Shown in pieces: positions 15,262 through 21,188 of a stretch of DNA of 21,188 nucleotides. The notes beneath the pieces are model-generated. The model saw only the letters and a program-made list of their open reading frames with translations. It was not told the origin of the DNA and searched no databases. The position numbers were made by a program, and so were the translations under genes. This stretch comes from CAYQTO01 sp964420455 (GTDB lineage Bacteria > Sumerlaeota > Sumerlaeia > SLMS01): assembly GCA_964420455.1 (NCBI GenBank), contig CAYQTO010000049.1:1-21188 (forward strand), read 5' to 3'. The number at the start of each line of letters is the position of its first letter. Positions within the stretch are counted from its first letter, which is position 1.

Positions 15262-16554
15262 ATGAATGCGAAGAACCTGATCATTGTGGGGGCGGCGGCG
15301 ATGGTGCTGCTCGGAGCCGCGCTGCTCCTTGATCGCGGGGCTGAAGCTCCGTCGACCCTCGCCAGCAACGGATCCCCCGCGGAAGCGCCACGGCTCTTTC
15401 CCGGCCTCGAAGACCGCATGAACGACGTCGCCCGGGTGGAGCTTGCCGACAAGAACACTACCGGCGGGCTCAACCTCGTGCGGTACGAGGGGCACTGGGG
15501 ACTTGAGGAGAAGGACGGATATCCGGTGCAGATGAACCAGGTGCGCCAGGTCATCCGGTCCCTCGCGGAAATGGAGAAGAGGGAACGCAAGACGTCGAAT
15601 CCGGAACTCTTCGGCCGGGTGGACGTGGGTGAGGTCGGCCCGGAATCGGAGGCCCGCCTCGTGCGGCTCTATGACGAGGGGGGCGAACTGGTCGCGGCGG
15701 CCCTTTTGGGGCGAGCGGACTTTCAGGCCTACACGGAGCCGCACCAGTATGTGCGCATCGAGGGTGAGGACCAGGTCTGGCTCGCGAAGGGGCGTCTGAG
15801 CCCTCCCGTGGCTGAACGGAGCCTCCTTGAATCAAACGTTCTGGACATCGGGGCCGACCGGCCTATCCGCATGGAGGTAGAGCACGCCGACGGCGAGATT
15901 CTCGAGGCGACGCGCGAAGCGACGGAACAGACCGAGTTCGACTTCGCCGGAGTCCCGGAATCACGGTCGCTGACGGCCGGATGGCGCCGCGGCGAGCCGG
16001 GCCGCCTTCTCCAGCGAGTGACGCTGGACGACGTGAAACCCCTGGCAGAGGCCGACCTCGACGGTCGCGACACCTCCACGGTCACCGTCGACACGGTCGA
16101 TGGGCTGCGAATCATGGCCACGGCCTATCTGGCGCCGGAGGAAGAGCCGGACGCGCGACCGCTCTTTGCCTTCGAGGCCGAGGTGAATCGCGAGCAAATC
16201 GAGGCGGAAAACGGTCGTCGGACGGCGGAGGCGGAGGCACAGCGCGAGGCAGCGGAAGCGGCCGCCGAGGAAAGCGGCCAGAACACCAGCACCGCCGTCC
16301 CCGAGCCCGAGCTGATCGATGTGGACGCCATGGAAGAAGAGGCCGCGGAGATCAACCGGCGCGTGCAGGGATGGGTGTACACGCTGCCCGGCCACATTGA
16401 ATCGCGGATGCTTCGCCGCCTCGAGTACTTCCTCGAACCCGAGGAGGAGGAAGAAGACGGGGACGACGGGGATGCCGCGGAGGAGACCGCGGGAGAAGTC
16501 TCCGCCGCGACCCTTCCGATCACAATCGAGGGCGCGACGACAGAGACCCCCTAA
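15262..16554 (+). CDS. DUF4340 domain-containing envelope protein
   Basis: The 430-residue protein has an N-terminal membrane anchor (about 5-24, IIVGAAAMVLLGAALLL) and then periplasmic beta-rich repeats of the DUF4340 type. FPGLEDRMNDVARVELADKN, LVRYEGHWGLEEKDGYPVQMNQVRQVIRSLAEMEKRE and SNPELFGRVDVGEVGPESEARLVRLYDEGGELVAAALLGR are characteristic. The C-terminal part contains an Ala/Glu-rich segment (about 310-360) and a very acidic tail (EEEEEDGDDGDAAEE, about 395-410). DUF4340 genes regularly follow GldG-family genes and are thought to complete the ABC complex. It lies 51 nt after that gene with GGAGCGATAGGA upstream. Its stop overlaps the convergent DUF503 gene by 4 bp. Confidence 0.9.
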   Translation: MNAKNLIIVGAAAMVLLGAALLLDRGAEAPSTLASNGSPAEAPRLFPGLEDRMNDVARVELADKNTTGGLNLVRYEGHWGLEEKDGYPVQMNQVRQVIRSLAEMEKRERKTSNPELFGRVDVGEVGPESEARLVRLYDEGGELVAAALLGRADFQAYTEPHQYVRIEGEDQVWLAKGRLSPPVAERSLLESNVLDIGADRPIRMEVEHADGEILEATREATEQTEFDFAGVPESRSLTAGWRRGEPGRLLQRVTLDDVKPLAEADLDGRDTSTVTVDTVDGLRIMATAYLAPEEEPDARPLFAFEAEVNREQIEAENGRRTAEAEAQREAAEAAAEESGQNTSTAVPEPELIDVDAMEEEAAEINRRVQGWVYTLPGHIESRMLRRLEYFLEPEEEEEDGDDGDAAEETAGEVSAATLPITIEGATTETP

Positions 16555-16832
16555 AGCCACTCGCGCCGGTAGCCCACGAGTTGGGCGTTGGCATGGGTTT
16601 CGAAGAGGTCGCTCAACCGGCGCTCGATCCGTTCGAGCGCCGGTTTCATTTTCCCGATGCAGACCGCAGCCAGTTCGCTTTCCTGCCAGTGGTCGTGGGC
16701 GCCGACCACGCTGATGGACACGTTGAATTCACCGCGTACGTCGTGGAGGAGGCGCTTGAGCACCGAGCGCTTTTGCTTCAGCGAGTGGCACCCGGGGAGC
16801 AGCAGATGGAATTCCATGAGCAGGATATGCAT
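16551..16832 (-). CDS. DUF503 (YlxP-like) small protein
   Basis: The 93-residue protein matches the DUF503/YlxP family. MEFHLLLPGCHSLKQKRSVLKRLLHDVRGEFNVSISVVGAHDHWQ contains the hallmark SLKxKRxxxkxLxxxlrxxFNVSvaEvgxxDxwq, and SELAAVCIG follows. The family has a ferredoxin-like fold and is often near rbfA/infB, with a suspected ribosome-linked role; the biochemical function is not settled. Here it follows a membrane-protein gene by 9 nt, an unusual neighbour. No clear SD precedes the ATG, so coupling to the upstream gene is likely. Confidence 0.9.
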   Translation of the reverse strand: MHILLMEFHLLLPGCHSLKQKRSVLKRLLHDVRGEFNVSISVVGAHDHWQESELAAVCIGKMKPALERIERRLSDLFETHANAQLVGYRREWL

Positions 16833-16841
16833 GGGCGGGGT

Positions 16842-17954
16842 TCAGTGGGGGTCCGCACGCTTCCTGCGGAGGAGGCGAGCGATGGTTGCCTGGGGACCGT
16901 CGGGCGTGGGAAACGGCATGGCAAGGGCGGCTGGTGGGGCCTGCTCGCCGTGGTGTTGCGCCATGTCCGAAAGAAGCCGAAGTAGATCCTCCCAGCCAAG
17001 GCGGAGCCAGGGAACCGGAGGCGCATCGGCGGCGGGGTTCCACCGCATCCACCAGATATCCCCGTAATTCGCGAGGTCATCAACGGCCTCGCGTCCGTCG
17101 AAGTCGACCGCTTCCCCGACCGTTCGTACCATCACGGCCAGCGCGATCAGCGAGACCAGATGAAAAGTCCATACGAACGGCCCGAAAGTCCCAAGCGGGG
17201 AAAAGATCAACAACTGCATAAAGGCCACCGCAAGAAACCCGAGGAGGGGAAGAAAGAGGAGGCGCGAGGTGAGCCAATCGCGCCAGCAGCGCCACAGGGC
17301 GAGCCGGGGGGAGGGAATGAAGAGATGAGCCCGAAGCGCGTAGGCGACGCCGACCTCCGCAGCGGCACCGGCTGTCCAAACGCCGGCGACCACGATGAGG
17401 GCGTACTGGACCGCGAAGATGGGATCGAGCCGCGAGACCGGCCAAAGGGCGGCGGGCCAGGCCAACGCCAGCAGGCCCACAACGGCCACGAGCGCACCAA
17501 GACCCGTCCCAACCAGCGGTCGGATCGCGAGAGCATGGACGATCTCAATCGGTGGGGTGAGGGTCAGCGAAAGCTCCTCAAAAGGAAAGACGCGCATCAA
17601 CCGGTGGAGGTTCATCCGACCAAGCATCACCCCGAACGCGAAAAAGATCGTGGGAAGGAAGAGCCAGGCGAGGGGCACAGCAAAGAAGAAGAAGCGGATG
17701 TTGTTGATGTCTATACAGAGAAACAGGAAGGCGGCAGCGACCAGAACGATGGCGGCCCAGGGAAAAAGGGCGAGCAGGTCGTCCAGCAGGCGACCGCGCC
17801 GGCGAAAGGCGAGATAGGCGGCAAGGGGGCTGTGGTCAAAATCACATGGCCAAAGGCGATCGTTCAGCATGCTGGCGCCAACGCTGCGCCAGCCCCCCAG
17901 CGGGTTGGGCCGGGCGGGTCCGGTCATCTCGGAACGCGACTGCTTGCGAGGCAT
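16842..17954 (-). CDS. Multi-pass membrane protein, distantly ABC-2-permease-like
   Basis: I do not recognise a specific family. As started at 17954 the protein has 370 residues. It carries an N-terminal soluble stretch with DHSPLAAYLAFRRRGR, then about six hydrophobic helices, and ends in a soluble tail (from about 280) that includes WEDLLRLLSDMAQ and RLLRRKR. Between the second and third helices, FEELSLTLTPPIEIVHALAIRPLV resembles the 'EELLLTPLSPxEIxxGK' coupling segment of ABC-2-like permeases, in degenerate form. The start is uncertain: ATG at 17954, 17927 or 17870, none with a clear SD. The frame is open to 18053. It precedes DUF503 by 9 nt and diverges from folD. It shares layout with the protein at 20283-21068. 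Confidence 0.75.
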   Translation of the reverse strand: MPRKQSRSEMTGPARPNPLGGWRSVGASMLNDRLWPCDFDHSPLAAYLAFRRRGRLLDDLLALFPWAAIVLVAAAFLFLCIDINNIRFFFFAVPLAWLFLPTIFFAFGVMLGRMNLHRLMRVFPFEELSLTLTPPIEIVHALAIRPLVGTGLGALVAVVGLLALAWPAALWPVSRLDPIFAVQYALIVVAGVWTAGAAAEVGVAYALRAHLFIPSPRLALWRCWRDWLTSRLLFLPLLGFLAVAFMQLLIFSPLGTFGPFVWTFHLVSLIALAVMVRTVGEAVDFDGREAVDDLANYGDIWWMRWNPAADAPPVPWLRLGWEDLLRLLSDMAQHHGEQAPPAALAMPFPTPDGPQATIARLLRRKRADPH

Positions 17955-18073
17955 GGTAAATCGCAAGTACGGCCGTCTGCCCCGCCAACCAATCGAAATT
18001 TCCGAAAGGATTGTTTTGCCGGCGCGCGGGCAGGAGTGTAGGCCATTCCCCAACCAGCCGGAGGAGTCCCCAC

Positions 18074-18979
18074 TTGAACGAAGCCAGATTGATCGATGGG
18101 AAAGCCATCGCCGCGGAAATCCGCCAGGAAATCGCCGCCAACGTCGCGGCCATGACGGCTGCCGGACACCCGCGCCCGGGACTTGGGGTCATCCTCGTCG
18201 GTGACCATCCGGCGTCCGCCTCCTACGTCCGCGCCAAGACCAAGGCCTGCGCCGAGGTAGGGTTCCACTCGGTCCAGGTGAACCGCTCGGACACCATCGA
18301 CGAGGAGGAGCTTCTCGCCGAGGTGGCCCGGATGAACGCCGACCCCGCGATTCATGGCATCCTCGTGCAGCTGCCCCTGCCCGTTCATATCAATGCGCAA
18401 CGGGTGCTCGAGGCCGTTGATCCGCGCAAGGACGTCGACGGGTTTCACCCGGTCAGCGCCGGGCGCCTTGCCGTCGGCCTGCCGGCATTCGTGCCCTGCA
18501 CGCCGAGGGGCGTCATCGAACTGCTGGTGCGAAGCGGAGTCGAGACCTCAGGCAGGGTGGCGGCGGTGATCGGACGGAGCAACATCGTCGGAAAGCCGGT
18601 GGCCCAGTTGCTCGCACGCAAGGGTCCCGGCGGCGACGCAACGGTGATCGTCTGCCACAGCCGCACGCCGGACGTGGGCGCCATCACCCGCCAGGCGGAC
18701 ATCGTGGTCGCGGCCATCGGGCAGGCCGGGTTCCTTCGCGGCGACATGATCAAGCCGGGCGCCACGGTGATCGACGTGGGCGTGAACCGTGTAGACGACG
18801 CGGGTCGCGAGCGGGGCTACCGGCTCGTGGGCGACGTGGATTTCGAGGAGGCCCGGCGCGTGGCCGGCGCCATCACCCCGGTTCCCGGTGGGGTCGGCCC
18901 AATGACCATCGCCATGCTGCTGCGCAACACGTACCGGGGCGCATCTGTGGCCGCCGGTCTCCCCGACCCGGGCGAGTAA
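18074..18979 (+). CDS. folD: Bifunctional methylenetetrahydrofolate dehydrogenase / cyclohydrolase FolD
   Basis: FolD interconverts 5,10-methylene-THF and 10-formyl-THF with NADP in the cytoplasm. The 301-residue protein begins NEARLIDGKAIAAEIR and carries GLGVILVGDHPASASYVRAKTKAC (family VGxdpAS.xYv..K), with catalytic Lys and Tyr present. It also has HGILVQLPLPVHI, DPRKDVDGFHP, CTPRGVIELL, the NADP motif VIGRSNIVGKPVAQLL, and PVPGGVGPMTIAML near the end. The start is a TTG at 18074 with GGAGGAG (18060-18066) 7 nt before it. No ATG fits; an in-frame ATG at 18011 would add about 21 unrelated residues. The FtsX-like gene begins 3 nt after the stop, so they are probably co-transcribed. Confidence 0.96.
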   Translation: MNEARLIDGKAIAAEIRQEIAANVAAMTAAGHPRPGLGVILVGDHPASASYVRAKTKACAEVGFHSVQVNRSDTIDEEELLAEVARMNADPAIHGILVQLPLPVHINAQRVLEAVDPRKDVDGFHPVSAGRLAVGLPAFVPCTPRGVIELLVRSGVETSGRVAAVIGRSNIVGKPVAQLLARKGPGGDATVIVCHSRTPDVGAITRQADIVVAAIGQAGFLRGDMIKPGATVIDVGVNRVDDAGRERGYRLVGDVDFEEARRVAGAITPVPGGVGPMTIAMLLRNTYRGASVAAGLPDPGE

Positions 18980-18982
18980 CCG

Positions 18983-20275
18983 ATGACCCCCGGCGGATGG
19001 TGGTGGCTGCTCTGGCGCGACGTCTTCGCCCAACGGGGCCGCCTCGCCCTCCTCCTCTTTTGCCTCACGCTGACCGCCACTCTGTTTGGCATCACCTTGA
19101 CCGTACTGGTCTTCCTCCGGAGCGAGTTGCGTCCCCAGCTCCGCGAGTTGTTTCCCGAGCGCCGGGTCGTCGTCCGGCCCGCCACCACTGATCTCCTGTT
19201 CTTTCGCATGGAGGGACGAAAGCTCGGGCCGGAGGATGTCGAGACCTTCCGGGCAATGCCCGAGGTCGCCGCCATCTACCCCCAAGTCTCCGCTGCCTTT
19301 CCCGTGTCAGCAGACTTCCAGATGGAAACCGTCGGCGCGGGATTCATCACCGACGTCATCCTCTTTGGCGCGCCAAAGGAACTGATCGCTGCCGAGCTTG
19401 CGGTGGACGTGCCCTTTCCGCCCGACGACGAGGAAGCGCTCGTGCCCGTCCTCATTTCCGAGTACTTTCTGGATGCCTACAACCTCGGGCTGGCGGAAAG
19501 CGCGGGCATGCCCAAGCTCTCGCGTTCGGCGATCCTCGGCGTGGAATTTGACCTGCTGCTGGGCGACTCGATCACCGGCCTGGGGCAACGCCGCGACGAT
19601 TCCATGCGGCGCCGGGCGCGGATCGTGGGGCTCACGCGCCAGCCGCTCCTCTTTGGGATCACCGCGCCAGCGGATATGGTCCGTGAATGGAACCGCGTCT
19701 ATACGCCCGAGCGGGCCGACGAGACGGCAATCCTCCACATGGACCTGGCCTCGCCGGAGGACGCGGAGGCGGTGAGGGCCGTTGCCCGGGAACGCCAGCT
19801 GCGCTTCGAGGCCCAGCGCGACGTGCTCGCCCGCTACCTCCGGGTGGTCGCCACCATCGAGGCGCTGCTCGCCGGCGGTTTCCTCGTGGTGGCGGGGATC
19901 GCGTTGGTGGGTGTGGTGACAACCGTCGGCGCGGTGGTGGCGGAGAGGCGACCGGCGTGGGGGCTACACCGCGCCACCGGCCTCGGCAGGCGGGGGGTGC
20001 TGCTCCTTGCGACGGGCCACGGGGTCGCGGCAGGGCTCCCGTCGGGCCTCCTCGCCGCCGGCCTCGTCTATACAGCCTTCGAGCTTCTCCATGCCCGGCT
20101 GGGCGACTTTGCCGAGGTCAGCTTCCTCCCGCTCGCCGCCGTCGTCCCGGGTGCGGCGGAACTCGGGGCCATCGTCGGCCTCGCGGTGGTCTTCGCCGTC
20201 CTTCCGACGCTCTTTTTCACGATCCCCATCCTTTTTGCCCGCCCGGTCTCCCTCCTGGCGGAACGCTCGCTCTGA
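18983..20275 (+). CDS. FtsX/MacB-like ABC transporter permease
   Basis: The 430-residue protein has the four-helix layout of the FtsX/MacB permease family: helix 1 at about 21-45, a large extracytoplasmic MacB-type domain at about 46-285, then helices at about 293-320, 335-366 and 388-420. After helix 2, AERRPAWGLHRATGLGRRGVLLLATGHGVAAGLPSG matches the family's 'RRREIGlLRAlGasrrqVlrlvl.Egl..gl.G' coupling region. Such permeases act with a LolD/MacB/FtsE-type ATPase, often on lipoproteins or envelope signals, but no such ATPase is in the window. It begins 3 nt after folD and ends 7 nt before the next membrane-protein gene. Confidence 0.85.
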   Translation: MTPGGWWWLLWRDVFAQRGRLALLLFCLTLTATLFGITLTVLVFLRSELRPQLRELFPERRVVVRPATTDLLFFRMEGRKLGPEDVETFRAMPEVAAIYPQVSAAFPVSADFQMETVGAGFITDVILFGAPKELIAAELAVDVPFPPDDEEALVPVLISEYFLDAYNLGLAESAGMPKLSRSAILGVEFDLLLGDSITGLGQRRDDSMRRRARIVGLTRQPLLFGITAPADMVREWNRVYTPERADETAILHMDLASPEDAEAVRAVARERQLRFEAQRDVLARYLRVVATIEALLAGGFLVVAGIALVGVVTTVGAVVAERRPAWGLHRATGLGRRGVLLLATGHGVAAGLPSGLLAAGLVYTAFELLHARLGDFAEVSFLPLAAVVPGAAELGAIVGLAVVFAVLPTLFFTIPILFARPVSLLAERSL

Positions 20276-20282
20276 CCCTCCT

Positions 20283-21068
20283 GTGAAGCAACTCGCCAGC
20301 AATCCTTTCGTGCGCAGGCGGCTCCGGCTGACCCGCGACGGCGGGCTCGCGGGCCGCACGCTCGGCCCCTTCGTCCTGGGGTTCGCCCTCGCCATCGCCC
20401 TCGGCGGCTGGATGGGCACCCATGCCGCAAGGTACTACCTGGACGAGATCGCTCTCTACACCACACTGCCGAGCTTTGTCCTTCTCGGGCTCCTGCTCCA
20501 GATTCGCTTCGCCCTATATCTCCAGTCGACCCTCCCCAGCGAGCTCGCCCTGCCCCCCATGGCCGCGGGGGAAATCATGGAGGGTGTCTATACGTCCGAG
20601 GTGATCCCGCCCTGGATGTTCTTTGCGGGATTCCTGGCGCCGATCCCCTTCCTTCCCGCCGTGTCCGAAACCCCGCCGCCGCTCCATACCGGGCTGTATG
20701 TGGGAATGAGCCTCGTGCTACTGGAGGCGGTGGCGCGCGTCCAATTCGCCGCTGCGTTGGTGCTTCGGCACCCGGCGGCACTGATGCTCGGGGGAATCCT
20801 GCCGGGCTTCTGCGGCTTCCTCATGGCATCGGGCGCGGCGGGGCTGGTGGCACGCCTGCCAGAGCATGTTGCGGTCGGACTCGTCGCCTGGTTTCTCGTC
20901 GCGGCGGCCGCCGGCGGGTTTCATGTGATGACATGGAGAGCGTCGTTTGTGCTGCTGGGGATGGCATACGACCGGCGGCTGATGGAGGAGCTCGAGGGCG
21001 GCACACGGCCAGTGGACCGGCAGGCGACAGTTGTCTATACGCCCGGGAGGGAAGGACGGGGCCGCTAG
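20283..21068 (+). CDS. Multi-pass membrane protein of unknown function, possible degenerate ABC-2-like permease
   Basis: From GTG at 20283 the protein has 261 residues with about six hydrophobic helices (about 26-43, 58-78, 112-130, 140-163, 168-193 and 200-221) and a short charged C-terminus. It opens with NPFVRRRLRLTRDGG. Between helices 2 and 3 it has SELALPPMAAGEIMEGVYTSEVIPPW, which resembles the cytoplasmic 'EELLLTPLSPxEIxxGK' element of ABC-2-type permeases and the matching segment of the protein at 16842-17954. No SD is evident; the gene is 7 nt after the FtsX-like stop and probably translationally coupled to it. The frame is open upstream to 20007 but overlaps the FtsX-like gene. It could be a partner permease; its substrate is unknown. 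Confidence 0.75.
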   Translation: MKQLASNPFVRRRLRLTRDGGLAGRTLGPFVLGFALAIALGGWMGTHAARYYLDEIALYTTLPSFVLLGLLLQIRFALYLQSTLPSELALPPMAAGEIMEGVYTSEVIPPWMFFAGFLAPIPFLPAVSETPPPLHTGLYVGMSLVLLEAVARVQFAAALVLRHPAALMLGGILPGFCGFLMASGAAGLVARLPEHVAVGLVAWFLVAAAAGGFHVMTWRASFVLLGMAYDRRLMEELEGGTRPVDRQATVVYTPGREGRGR

Positions 21069-21188
21069 TCGTCGAGCATGTCGCGAATGTCCTCGCGGAG
21101 TGATGCCGCGAGCTCGGCGATGAGGGGATTTTCGTCATCGCGGAGGCGACTGACGGTCGAGCGTGCTTCGCGCGGGTCGGCCACAGAC
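21065..21188 (-). CDS. 3' end of a leftward gene, possible HEAT-repeat-type C-terminus
   Basis: A minus-strand frame is open from the window edge to a TAG at 21067-21065. The last 40 residues read SVADPREARSTVSRLRDDE followed by NPLIAELAASLREDIRDMLDD. The pattern, with Asp-Pro and two amphipathic helices joined by DDENPLIAELAASL, resembles a HEAT-type repeat (inference). The stop overlaps the convergent membrane-protein gene's stop as CTAG. The start lies outside the window, so function cannot be judged. Confidence 0.6.
   Translation of the reverse strand, partial: SVADPREARSTVSRLRDDENPLIAELAASLREDIRDMLDD

Noticed and set aside
13273..15744. Minus-strand frames of 360 and 426 codons opposite the GldG and DUF4340 genes
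   Set aside because: They are shadows of an intact operon and rich in Arg/His/Leu from reversed GC-rich codons.

Overview
The window is GC-rich, densely coded bacterial chromosome with housekeeping genes of ordinary vertical character. It has no rRNA, tRNA, CRISPR array, transposase or phage gene that I can see. MEP-pathway IspG, an FCLGK-ending MnmE, a class III pilin-like precursor with PACPASGTYTIN-type spacing, and a GldA / ABC-2 permease / GldG / DUF4340 operon together suggest a didermic environmental bacterium, perhaps from the PVC superphylum or a neighbouring candidate phylum. That placement is inference only; nothing in the window fixes a taxon.

Layout. 1-1030: the 3' part of mnmE (+). 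1036-4835: a leftward block transcribed rpmF -> plsX -> tandem-thioredoxin TlpA-like protein -> ispG. It has an intrinsic terminator between rpmF and plsX and RNA hairpins ahead of the last two genes. 5021-5935: holA (+). 6006-7460: a membrane-anchored TAXI-type solute-binding-like protein with a cytoplasmic coiled-coil tail (+). 7445-9590: a leftward, translationally coupled trio (M24 peptidase -> 130-residue unknown -> trmB) joined by two ATGA overlaps. 9691-10644: tsaC/sua5-type gene (+), divergent from the peptidase. 10645-11332: a monocistronic pilin-like gene with a candidate sigma-54 promoter, upstream repeats and a strong terminator. 11594-16554: a four-gene rightward operon encoding an ABC ATPase, an ABC-2 permease, a GldG-family protein and a DUF4340 protein. 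16551-17954: leftward membrane protein -> DUF503. 18074-18979: folD (+, TTG start). 18983-21068: an FtsX/MacB-like permease and a second multi-pass membrane protein (+), with no ATPase in view. 21065-21188: the 3' end of a leftward gene.

Working together: MnmE, TrmB and TsaC all act on tRNA (U34, m7G46 and t6A37). PlsX feeds phospholipid synthesis and IspG feeds isoprenoids. The gld-like operon probably forms an envelope-associated ABC complex. FolD supplies one-carbon folates.

I found no clear-cut novel defence or mobile system. The best leads are the sigma-54-like pilin control region, the TAXI-like receptor with a cytoplasmic coiled coil, the unknown gene coupled to trmB, the SD-sequestering hairpin before ispG, two distantly similar ABC-2-like membrane proteins flanking folD, and an over-represented octamer GTCTATAC.
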